Assembly: GCA_910595825.1 (NCBI GenBank)
Contig: OU343160.1
Coordinates: 104,268,038-104,332,037 of the forward strand
Length of the DNA: 64,000 nt
Direction: 5' to 3'
Source: Philhelius pedissequus
Lineage: Eukaryota; Arthropoda; Insecta; Diptera; Syrphidae
How positions within the stretch are numbered: position 1 is the stretch's first letter; every line of letters starts with the position of its first letter. A program made the translations under genes and the position numbers. Below, piece by piece: positions 41,948 to 52,039 of the stretch. The notes beneath the pieces are model-generated. The model did no database searches and was not told the origin of the DNA. It saw only the letters and a list, made by a program, of their open reading frames with translations.

Positions 41948-42028
41948 GGGGTACATTCGTCATTTTGGAAAGGGGAACCATCGGCCGGCGCCTGACAGGG
42001 CACATTCACCATCTGCCGAATGTACCCC
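41948..42028. repeat. 12-bp perfect inverted repeat upstream of the pogo-like gene
   Basis: GGGGTACATTCG (41948-41959) and CGAATGTACCCC (42017-42028) are perfect inverse complements around a 57-base GC-richer spacer. The position 60 bp before the transposase ATG suggests terminal-repeat or subterminal binding-site sequence. Confidence 0.75.
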
Positions 42029-42090
42029 AAATTAATTATTTGAACGTGATTTAAAGACGGCTTTTTTGTTTTGTTTCTTTTATCGAAGAA

Positions 42091-42914
42091 ATGGTTCGTA
42101 ACTATAAAAAAAGACCAACAGAGTCCACATAAATGAAGCTGCAATACAAAAAGCCATTTCGGACGTAAGACATGGACGAGAAACTTTAGCTTCAGCTTCT
42201 TTAAAACATGGTATCAAACGCACATCATTACAGTCAAGAATAAAAAGCGTGACCCATTCAGAAATAGTTCTGATTCAGAGACTGAAGGAGGAACCTTTCA
42301 ATCAAAATACACATCCCGACAAATCTTGACCAAAGATGAAGAAAAAGATTTAGGGTAATATGTGAAGAAATGTGCATTTTACCAACATGGACTTTCGTAT
42401 CGTACATTCAAGAAGTTTGTTTATGAGTTCGTTATTTTGAATGGAATACCTTATTCAGAAAAATGGGATGGTTGTAAGGAAGCTTCAGAAGACTGGCTTT
42501 CTGGTTTTTTAAAAAGAAATAAGACCCTTTCATTGAGAAAACTAGATAGGATTAGTTTAGCGCGTGTGAAAGGCTTCAACGAAACAGGTATTAATACATT
42601 CTATGATAATGTAAAAAAATTGTATCAGCAGAATTCGTTTGACCCAAAGGATATATACAATTTAGTCGAATCTGGAATAACAACTGTTTTGGAAACTCCA
42701 AAAGTAAGCTTTTATATCATTTGTTTTCTAGTCGTCTATGTATTCAAATTCCAAATTCAAGGTTCTTGCTCAGAGAGGTCAGCGATCAGTTTGCCAATTT
42801 TCATCGGCTGAGCGCGGAGTTTTGGTAACAGTCGTGGGAGTTGTGAATGCTATTGAAAATCATCTTCCACCCATTTATATTTTATACTCCGACCGGTTTA
42901 TGGACGATGCTTAG
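42091..42914 (+). pseudogene. pogo/Tigger-like transposase with one intron, broken
   Basis: The start MVRNYKKRPTEST is typical of the psq-type helix-turn-helix of pogo-like transposases. After a TAA at 42130-42132 the frame continues NEAAIQKAISDVRHGRETLA, then HGIKRTSLQSRI. The second helix domain spans 42362-42700 (DWLSGFLKRNKTLSLRKLDR; YNLVESGITTVLETPK). A GT...AG intron (42703-42761) separates PK from VLAQRGQRSVCQFSSAERG and VVNAIENHLPPIYIL, the DDE-core text, up to a stop at 42914. The rest of the DDE domain is missing. Two frames are needed before the intron. Confidence 0.75.
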
Positions 42915-42944
42915 CAGGGTCACTATAGTATGGAAGGCGGCCGT

Positions 42945-43362
42945 AAGATTACCTATCTCATCGGGAGAGTCGAAATGATGGGTACCAATCGATAGAACTT
43001 CTTAAAACATTCACAAAACCACTGGTCGGGCAAGCATTTTCCGGGAAATTTAGACGTGAGAGGGTCACTTCCGGTTCAGATTTTTCGATGACTACCTATC
43101 TCATGGGCGCAGTGAAAACACTTTCTACTAATAGTAGGAGTTTTGCATGCAGAATTTAAAACCATTGGTCGGGCGAAAAAAATTAGGGAATAAATGCTTG
43201 ACCGACCATTTCAAAAAACCGTTTATTTTTTATGAAGACCTATCTCATCGGGAGAGTGGGTAATATTGGTATCAAACGAAAGGTTAGACTGTCCTCTTGA
43301 CAAATCCGGTGGTAGGGCCAACTTTTTTAGGGAATAACTTGTCGCCCGATCACTTTTAAGAA
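42945..43362. repeat. About 135-bp tandem repeat, three units
   Basis: Three divergent units begin CCTATCTCATCGGGAGAGTC (42951), CCTATCTCATGGGCGCAGTG (43094) and CCTATCTCATCGGGAGAGTG (43224). Each later carries a CCANTGGTCGGGC-like phrase and AGGGAATAA. The array starts 30 bp after the pogo-like remnant and ends in a run of A/T. It is non-coding. Confidence 0.8.
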
Positions 43363-43870
43363 AAAAAAACGATTTTTTTTTTGTTTTTTTTTTGTTTAAA
43401 TTGAAAAGTTTTAAAATAACTTTATGGTTGAAAAATTTATATAAAATTAGCACTGAATGAAAGCCTAATTTGCTCTCTATAACGTAGTCGACAACACTTT
43501 ATTTAAACTATTCAATTAGCCTCAAATATGATTTTTTGTGAATTAAAAGCTTGATTTTTAAAAGGATCAGTTTCAAAACATTCTGTATAGAGTAAATGAA
43601 TTGTGTTTTGGAATTCCAAGGTACTTAAAACTAATAAAGAACTTGATGTTTCACCATATAAAACCAAGAACACTCACACTTTCAGCTTCAGCAATTTTTT
43701 TAATTAAAATGAAACACAAAAACAGCTACTAATAAAATGCATTTAATGATGTAATTTTTTTTCAAACAACATAATTGAAAATGATATATACGTATACACA
43801 TGAAATATTTACATATCTTATACCCAGTAAATATAAATACCTACATGAAATAATATCCATAGATAAATAT
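43363..43870. other. AT-rich, nothing recognised
   Basis: T-rich run at 43370-43398 and AT-rich intronic text; no ORF or element supported. Confidence 0.4.
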
Positions 43871-45800
43871 TTTCTTATTTTATAAATATTTGTTAATGAT
43901 CATCGTCATCGGAGTCTTGTTCACAATAGGAATCTGTCTCTTCATCATTATCACTTAAAATAATATCTTCAACATCAAGGGGTGTTGGCTCTCCTTCAAA
44001 CCAAAGGGGCAAAAATCTTTCATTTTTGATAACAAAGTTATCGCCTTTACCAACGAAACTTTTAATAAAGTTGTTAATATTTTAGCTATTCGTAAGGGTA
44101 GAAATTTAAAATATGGTTGCTGAAGATAACCGATACATTGGTCGAAATGCATTCATCGTAAAATAAATAAATACTTTTTATTAGTTGACTTAAATTTTAA
44201 TTTTGTTTCAATTTAATTTAGACTGCTTTCAATATTATTAAAATCATCATTATTGTTCTTCGTTTTTAATAATTACCACCTAATTGCTTTGTTTCCCGAT
44301 AGTTAATATTGGATGCATTTTTTAATGAACTTCGTCTTAATAAGATCAAGCCTACGCATGTATAAACAAGGACAAGTATCTTCCCGTACTTAGCCAAAGG
44401 CATGGTCAGCGCGACGAACACATCGTGCTTAGGGATATTCTTAAATGCATACCAGGTATTAGGTTTATTTTTCTTCCCATTACCCACAAAAACATTGACG
44501 ATTTTATTTCATAAAAAAAACTTTAAATTACTCGCCTTAGAGACAACAATTTCATTCTCCTTATTCATACAATCATAAAAAACAATACAAAAACTCATAA
44601 TGAGTAACCAGAGATCTACCCGACCTAGGTTAATTTTTTCTTTAGAAGAAATAGGTGCCACCGTTTCTTGTTTTACTTTTCAACGGATTTAAAAGTGAGG
44701 AAATTTGACCCTGAGTTTTTGTCGCGATTGTTTTTTACCCCTCACCTTCGTTTGTTCGCTGATTGCGGTGACGAACTTTGGATTTATGTCATTTTTTTTT
44801 AGTATCTTCAAGTTGAGATTTTAATGATGTAATCTGTTTTGAAGAGGTAGTTTGCGGAGTCTTGTAAGTGTTTGTGGAAGAAAAATGTTTTTAGGCAATT
44901 TCCGTTTTATGTTCAGTTTTTTTATGTTTACAGACTTGGGCATTCAAAGTCATTAAATTTCCGTTTTTGTCCATCCTAGAGCACCATTGGCAATTAACTC
45001 TGGGCTTTTGAAATGTCCGCGTCACTCGTATTTGCGAGCGGGGACAATTGTTTTCAATATGCCCACAGTCCTCGCAAGTATTTAAGTATGGTGTATTTTT
45101 TCTCACTTGACAATCAACAGGGGTGTGGTTTTGTTTTCCAAAAATCAACATTTTGCAATATAACTTCCAGACCTATTAGATTGCCTAGCACTGGGATGGG
45201 GGGAGCCTTGAAAAATTTAGTCATTGCTCTGAATAGAAATTTGGAATTGGGTGATATTTGAGTAGGCGCTGTGTGATTAGATGCAGAGTATTGACCAAAC
45301 ACCTGTGGCGTGTACACATTTTGTAAGCTATGTATGTTTGAGGGTATGTTTGAAATTGGCTGTTGGTTACCAAATGTGTATGTAGGTTACGATAAATTCG
45401 AAGGCGTTAGTCCCATGCTATACGCATACGGGGAACAAGTTTGCTGCCTGCGAATAACTATCGAACTGTGAAAAAACTTCTCCTATAGTTGGAGAGGATA
45501 AAAGACTCTGTTGTTGGTGAATGAGTAACGAAGCTTTATGAGCTTGGTCTAACAGTTTGATTAAATCCATTTCTTCGGTCGCCAACATACACTGGCGTAC
45601 GGAGCCTCAAGAAGTCCCTCTCGAAAAGCCAGTACTGCAGATTTGTTAATTTCACAGCAACCGAGTCGCTACCTGGGTAGTTGATGGCTATTATTTCTTT
45701 TGCCTTGGCCTGCAACCCCATCACGTGCCTGGCAAACGATTAAACACAAATAAACACTAGTAAGGTGATATTACTGGGCAATCGATGTGAACAAGCCAGT
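43870..45800 (-). pseudogene. LTR-retrotransposon remnants (gag zinc fingers) plus unassigned ORFs
   Basis: Reading from the right: LQAKAKEIIAINYPGSDSVA and KLTNLQYWLFERDFLRLRTP (45724-45536) resemble a gag capsid. Then a zinc-knuckle block at 45151-44891: FGKQNHTPVDC, TCEDCGHIENNCPRSQ and NCQWCSRMDKNG. Further left, a frame at 44487-44266 has a hydrophobic segment (YGKILVLVYTCVGLILLRR) that could be a membrane anchor. A last piece (44060-43885) ends in a strongly acidic tail (SDNDEETDSYCEQDSDDDDH). Whether the last two belong to the same element is uncertain. Pol is not found. Confidence 0.4.
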
Positions 45801-45839
45801 TGAATTGCATAGAGTTCAACGTACGACGATTTCCTCTAC

Positions 45840-46262
45840 TAGGTATGGGCGGAAGTACAACAAGAGCCTAAGCGGCTGAAGCGATTTTCTTTAAACTTGG
45901 TACTTAATCGTTTTAAGTGATTATCTCCACTAGATTTTTGAATCGTTTTCTTAGCCCCAAAATTAACGGTACTTGCCATACAACTTTTTTTACCATCTTA
46001 ATTATCTCGAAAACGAAAATTTTGAAAGTGTGTGCACTTTGGGTATAGCCTACATTTTGTCGATTTTTTTTTACATAGTTTGTTATTAACGGTAGGCACC
46101 TGCCATACAAATACTATTTTTTTTTTATTTTCTACTTTCTCATAAACGGCTCGACGGATTTAGATCAAAATTTTTGTGTGAGAGGCTCTTCAAATTTTAT
46201 TTAGTTAAAAATGACTTTGAAAATATATTTAGCCGTTCTATTAAGTATTTTTTATCTTACTT
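45840..46262 (+). repeat. Dispersed repeat family, copy C (3'-truncated)
   Basis: Contains AAGCGGCTGAAGCGATTTTC, ACTTGGTACTTAATCGTTTT, TTTTTGAATCGTTTTCTTAG, CCATACAACTTTTTTTACCA, TTATCTCGAAAACG and CATAAACGGCTCGACGGATT in the family order. The GTGCGATCC end is missing; it stops before the Helitron end. Confidence 0.7.
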
Positions 46263-46304
46263 GATTGCCGTGTAGTATCTACCTATGTACTTATTTATAC
46301 ATAT

Positions 46305-46880
46305 GCCTAGTAGCAGACCCGGCCGAGCGTTGCTGCGACTTAATTGTATTGCGTTCATGATTATTAGTTATTAATATTGGTATTGTTAAGGAAGTGATTG
46401 GTAAAGCTTCTAATTAGTAATAATCACTGCTTTCCATTAATTATAAGAACTAAAGGTTGAACAATAATACTCGTTAATCTGTCTTTTGTTAAACATATAG
46501 CTGACCATGGGAGAAAAACAGAATCTCCAAGTCCAAGCCACAAATTGACATAGTCTGTCCTTGCGGCTTATATATCTTCAACGTATCGGAAATTGTATAG
46601 CCTTTTGAATGGTATTGTTGATTCTGATGGAATCATACGTATTCGAGGTAATAGGAGGACTTTTCCTTTTAATTTTCCAGTCAATATCGTTGCTTCAAGT
46701 TCATTTTCGGAAATTTTTCGTATGTCTAATCGTACACCGTTTTGCTGAATTTAAGTTCCGCAAAAGAATGACCTTTGCACCAATTTTCAGACGGAGCTTG
46801 TGTGGCAGCATTCCTGGCATATCCAGAGAATTTAAGAATTCAGTCGGAAAATTGACGATTACATTTTCATCTAAATAGTG
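46305..46880 (-). pseudogene. Helitron helicase C-terminal remnant and 3' end
   Basis: The minus-strand frame gives YLDENVIVNFPTEFLNSLDM then PHKLRLKIGAKVILLRNLNS. After shifts come TILTGKLKGKVL-like and PRIRMIPSES text and a FSHGQLYV segment near 46500. These are the C-terminal PIF1-type helicase motifs of Helitron Rep/Hel. The 3' end would lie near 46305-46345, where the minus strand reads GCAACGCTCGGCCGGGTCTG followed by CTACTAG. Rep domain and 5' end are absent. Confidence 0.65.
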
Positions 46881-47734
46881 TCAATTGGCTTAAAAGTCAT
46901 AAGTCACCTGACAATAAAAATCTTAAAAAAATAAATTTAATATTTCAAATGTACGCTTTGACGCTGGATGAGGACGATGCTGGTAAGAACACACAACCAA
47001 TGTTATGTATATTAATTTGCTAATATTTTACTTTTAGTGCAGGGTGTGCTTAAAAAAATTCAGTAATCAGGATGAAGCGAGGGAAGCATCTTAAGTCTTC
47101 AGCAAAGAATTGGAGGAATTTGAGGCTACCAGATCTTCAACAGGAACTAAGACCGCAACAACTACAACCGCGGAGTATATCCGCAGAATAACTACTGAAT
47201 AATATTAAATTAAATCTAAAGTTTGTGTGTGTTTGTATAAAAATATGTTTTATGTGTAGTAAGTTGTCTCAAATCGCAATTTTCACAGTTTCATGAAATT
47301 TGGCTCACAATCCCCAACAATATTTTGTAGCAAATAAGAGTACGTACACGTTCAGGTATATATGGTTATTTCATTGGCGCAGTCATCTTGAATTTACTGG
47401 AAATAACATAATCACCTCGCTGCTGATCAGTGTTGCCAATCATTCAATTTTCTTCTGTGAATTATACGATACGAAATCTGTACACGAATTTCCCATAAAT
47501 GCACCAATAATTGTTTGGTTCTATGAAAATTGAATTTCCCCTATAAAACCATTTCTAGTTATTCTTATTCTGATATCAAAAGCCAATACTCAAAATGGTG
47601 GTGTCATTCTAGTTTTATTATACTATATGCTAAATAAAATTAATAAAGTGCGATCCCTGATTGGCTCACAACAACGACGCAGAGAATCGGTCCTATCTTT
47701 TTTTTGACGTTTCCCTTTTTTTGTAAATGGAATA
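46881..47734. other. Nothing recognised
   Basis: Intronic text; the short ORFs here lack similarity to anything I know. A phrase near 47160 (CGCAACAACTACAACCGCGG) is locally GC-richer but has no interpretable frame. Confidence 0.35.
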
Positions 47735-48290
47735 TAATATAAAATGCACGATAAGATCGCACGTACTTGCGCTTAAGTTTGATCAAATCGTATTCAAAAT
47801 ATTTATATTAATAATCTAAATATATTTTTCAAGCCGTGATTATTTAATTATTTATATACACAATTCCTTTAATTTTTTTCTAAACAAAAAAAATTGGTGC
47901 AACAATTTTAACCATTTAATTATATAAACTTAAACATAATATTAAAAAAAAATCATTGACACGTTTTCAAAATATTGAAAATTAAAAAAAAAAAAATTTG
48001 TTTCAAAAATCCAAAAAAAATATGTTTCGATAATTTAAAAATTAAAAAAAAAAAATTAAAATTATACAAATTTTGATCGAAATCCGTCTAGCTTTTTATG
48101 ATACAGTCGTAAATCAAAAAACAAAATATTGTATGGGAGCTACAGTTAATAACAAAATATGTAAAAGAAAATGTTTGATCAAACCTAAAATAGTATACAC
48201 ACTTTTTTTTATCGAAATCGTTAGAGCCGTTTTCCAAATAATCACGATGGTAGAAAAAATTGTATAGCAAGTACCGTTATTTTTAAGTAT
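47735..48290 (-). repeat. Dispersed repeat family, copy D
   Basis: On the plus strand it begins with the reverse complement of the family's end (ATAAAATGCACGATAAGATC GCACGTACTTGCGCTTA, 47741-47777). It carries TTATCGAAATCGTTAGAGCC GTTTTCCAAATAATC near 48208 and CATACAATTTTTTCTACC in reverse. It lacks the octamer tract and start. Confidence 0.7.
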
Positions 48291-48673
48291 TAAGTATTAC
48301 AAACTGTCCTATCTTAGGCACGCCAGCAAAATAAAAATTTCCAAAAAAAACATGAGTTCATCAAACACATCAACGTCACACCAGAATTATATATAATAGA
48401 TTGTAAGTAGGACCAAAAAACCCTGAATATAAAAGCAAACTTAAGATCTTAAAAGAATTGCGTTATTAAAAAACTTAACAATTTCCATATTTTTATTTGA
48501 CATTAAGTACTTTCGGCGATATTGCCTTTTTCTTGAGTTTGCAGAACAAAATCATATTCATCACACTTAGTAAATTTGTCTTCCAAATATCTTTATAAAA
48601 ATCAAAATGATTTTCTTTTGTTCTAAACGTCTACGAGACTAAACATATTTTTTTTAAAGAAATGTTCCGGCTT

Positions 48674-49135
48674 AGGGGTCAGGCATAGCAATCAGGAAAA
48701 GTTGAAACAATATGAAAGTGAATAATTTTTCCTGATGGTCGTTTATAGCAAACAGGAAAATTATGTCAGTTGACGAGCCTCACATCTCACTACCAGTCTG
48801 CCACCAGGGCCACAACATTTTCCTATTAGAAACACACATGAAAAAGTTTTTAATCCACAATTCTGTCAGTGAATCGAGAGAATTATAACTCAAATCATTA
48901 GAATGATTTGTTCCATTTTGTGTTAAAAGCTAGCACGAAAAATTAATTTTCATCAGGAAAATAATTTAATACAATTTTAACAAAAAATAATCGCTCTATT
49001 GCAAATAGTTTATGCAAAAAAAAATTCTCTGAGTTATTCTGCATCGATTAGTGCAGCATTTGTATTTTAAAACGCGTGAAAACATGATAAATTTATCCAT
49101 TAGAACTTTTTTCCTGGTCGCTATAACTGGCCCCA
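48674..49135. mobile_element. MITE with ~29-bp terminal inverted repeats
   Basis: Left end GGGGTCAGGCATAGCAATCA (48674) continues GGAAAAGTT. The right end, read inward, is GGGGCCAGTTATAGCGACCA then GGAAAAAAGTT. A third related motif lies inside (GGTCGTTTATAGCAAACAGG at 48737). The element is about 460 bp, AT-rich and non-coding. I could not identify target duplications with confidence. It sits 60 bp downstream of the KANK exon end. Confidence 0.7.
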
Positions 49136-49192
49136 TGGTTGGTATTTTAGTAAAGTTGCTTAAATGGAACTAAGAATATCAGAAAGTCTTAC

Positions 49193-50628
49193 CTGGGGTC
49201 GGTTTTTATCTCTACAGTAGGAATATTGGTTGTTGGTGGCAATATTGTATACGTATTTTGACGCATAAATTTTTTTGTCACAGAGCTCGGGCTGGACAGT
49301 TGTTTCGGTCTAGGAATCTTGGAGGAATCTATTATCTGTGATGAGCTTCGCTGAACTTTTGAAAAGTGTTTAGCCAGATGCTTTATTGCATCTTTGCACG
49401 AATCACAATAGTTGTCAGCACATGCAATGGAAATGTGTGGTTTGACCATGTCTCCACAACCGATGTCGCGTGTTTTCTTTTTTTCGGTGTTGAACGAAGA
49501 ACATTTTATCGCATCCTGCGCCGGCGTATCGACTTCATGATTGGGTGTTTGAATGAAATCTGGGTTGCAATAGCGGGTTAAAGCTTTCATAGATTTTGGT
49601 TCCTCTTCAGTATTCATTTGCGTTGTTCGAAGCCGAATAAGATCGCTTGTATCCGTTTGACGGCTTTCATTCTGTACATTACACTGAGAATATTCACACT
49701 GCTGATGTGGAACATTTTGAACTCCAACAGACGTTACGAAGGATGATGTTTGCACTCCAACTGAACTGGTTTTCCATTGGATTTGTGTTCCAATTGTTTT
49801 TCGTTTTATATTAAGGATTTCGTTTTCTCCAAGGCTAAATGTATGGCTGCGCCCAGGCATGTCCATTAGTTTTAAAGAAAGTGGTTGTGTTTTTTCTTCG
49901 TTTGGATTCGGACCACTGGCAACAGATCGTCTTGGTGTATCACATTTGTGGCATAACTGGTCAGTTGTTCGGTGATCTGAACAAGAAACTGTTCGCACTT
50001 CAGGCTTACATGAAACCATGACGTCTCTTATATTTGGTCGGGCCATTACACCAATCGAAAATTTCGGAATCGGTGGGTCAGCAATACTTTGTACCGAAAT
50101 ATCTCTAAATTCTATTTTAGGCTTTATACACATCTGAGTGCCAACTGATATCATTTCTCTTTTCTGACTTTTCTTCAACTTCTCTTCGTATTTCTTAATA
50201 CAAATTTGAATATTTTCATTGAGCTCTTGTTTTGTGTAAAGTTTGTCAAAAATGTCGCCCGAATGAGAAGCGGAGTTCGTGCCAACGCTACGACAGAATA
50301 TGGGACTACTTCCAATACCAATATCACGTGTAAAAGAAACACACATACTACCAACGTCACGTTGAAGTACTTGAGGGCTATATCTCAAATGATCACTTGA
50401 AGATGATGGGCAACTTCTGAGTCGAGTGCCAAGACTGTCCAGGGAAATGGGACTGATACGCTGTGGAGTAAAAATGCCTGGGGATGAATGTTTAGCACTT
50501 GAACTGGAATATATTTGAAGCGCTGGAGAAACATTAGCTTGTTCAGTGATCTTGACAAGGTCATCTCTGTTATTTTGAAGTTCTTGTTGGAGCTGCAGTT
50601 TTTCATTTCTAAATTGAACTAGTTGATT
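49193..50628 (-). CDS. Kank: KANK large exon: coiled coil and serine-rich linker
   Basis: 1436 bases. Acceptor TTTTACAG|AATCAAC at 50629-50630; donor CCCCAG|GTAAGA at 49191-49192; phase 0 in, two bases left over. It encodes NQLVQFRNEKLQLQQELQNN (coiled coil), then repeated short motifs RDVGSM, RDIGIGS, SVGTQM, SVGVQ and RDIGCG, a cysteine group (DNYCDSCKDAIKHLAKHF), and SSKIPRPKQLSSPSS before an RQNTYT motif. A coiled coil, repeated RD(V/I)G and SVG(T/V)Q motifs and a long unstructured linker fit insect KANK proteins. Upstream exons with the KN motif are expected beyond 51 kb or outside the window; none was found. Confidence 0.85.
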
Positions 50629-50818
50629 CTGTAAAATAATATGAAAAAGCTATTAAGTAAGATATGATATGATATGCATTGTCTATATAACTAACTTACA
50701 ATGTACCTATTAGAGCAAAATTTTAAACATTTAAACCCTACTCTAAATGAGTTTTGAAATAAGAGTCGACTCTAAAAATGAGTTTTAAAATGGGGGTCGG
50801 CTTTTTGATAATTTTAAA

Positions 50819-51230
50819 TGGGGTGGCCGTGGCGCGATAGTTGAGTGTTCGCCTGTCAACCTCATGGCCATAGGTTCGATCCCTGCCGTAGTCTCTGTCC
50901 CATTATTTTTCCATTAAAAACAAATTCTAAAATAAAATGTCATACAATGAGTTACTGGTTTACTCATTACATGCTGTTTAGGTATAGAACGAACATGTGG
51001 TTCAGTAAGACTAGTGTACATATAAAATATGACAATGAATGAAAAATAATTCGAATTATAAGGGATATTGATAAATAAGACACGGAAATGTCTCCGCATT
51101 AGTTCGGCCGCCATCCCTGGAGATAAAACTGAGACAACACTCACCTCCAGTCTCAGAACATCGCGCCACACATCTTTCCTATACTTCTTTCTCTTCCTTA
51201 ACCTCACGCCCGCACTGTGTTCTAACACTT
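50819..51230 (+). mobile_element. tRNA-derived SINE, copy 1
   Basis: The head GGTGGCCGTGGCGCGATAGT (A-box) and AGGTTCGATCCCTGCCGT (B-box) is followed by a ~330-bp body shared with the copy at 27407-27797 (for example reverse-complement AGGAAAGATGTGTGGCGCGA near 51164 and GGGATGGCGGC near 51110). Possible duplications are TTTTAAATGGG and ACTTAAAGGG. It lies in the KANK intron just upstream of the exon at 50628. The plus-strand head keeps tRNA-like promoter boxes. Confidence 0.75.
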
Positions 51231-51239
51231 AAAGGGTAG

Positions 51240-52035
51240 TATAATCCCTTGACCTCGTGTAGATTATATAACAAAAAAAAAACAAGTATACTTTAACCTT
51301 AAAGAGGTCGTCTAACTTTAAACAGACCAAAACACTTCTTTATGTTTCTTAAACTATAATTTTTCTTGTTGACGCTTGTCATTTCATAACAAAAAATGAG
51401 AGAAAAATATTTTCTGAAAAAGAATTAGTATTGAAGATTTTGATTTTTGAAAGTGAAAAATATATAAAGTTCGAGGAGCTTGAATTTTATTCAAGATATC
51501 GATTTGAAGCAACAAAAGTTCGATTATATTGTATCGGGTTGGAAAAATTATAAAATAATACCTCCAAATGTATAGCGATTCTTGTTTTATAAATATATGA
51601 TTATATTTTTGTGGTTGTGTTTAATTTTCCTTCTGTTTCATTACTCTATCTGTAAAAAAAAGTTGTGTTCAACTTAAGTTTGACTAAAGTAGCCCTAAAG
51701 ATCTACTTTAATTAGAAGAGTTGCTTAGTGTGTTTAAAATTAAGACAAAGTTAGACAAGAGCTGGCAACTAAAAGACTGTTTTAATTAGAGCTGTATGTA
51801 TTCTCTAAACGACGATTGTTTAAAAATGCGCAATTGAATTTATTTATAAAATCAACGATGAATAACTATACTCTAAAACATACATATGTATGTATGTATA
51901 AATCCAGATATTTTCAAAGTATAACAAAAATAATAAAAAATAATCTAAAACGGTCTGAAAACGTAAAACAAAACCAATATCCATTTTCACTTGCGATTAT
52001 AGGTACTATAAGGCACGTTATGCTTTCGTCGAAAA
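51240..52035. other. AT-rich, nothing recognised
   Basis: Intronic or flanking AT-rich text. The ORF-like stretches are low complexity. No repeat or RNA supported. Confidence 0.4.
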
Positions 52036-52039
52036 AAAA

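Noticed and set aside
50823..50890. tRNA gene
   Set aside because: A and B boxes and a T-arm are present but no acceptor stem; the sequence continues into a SINE body shared with 27407-27797.
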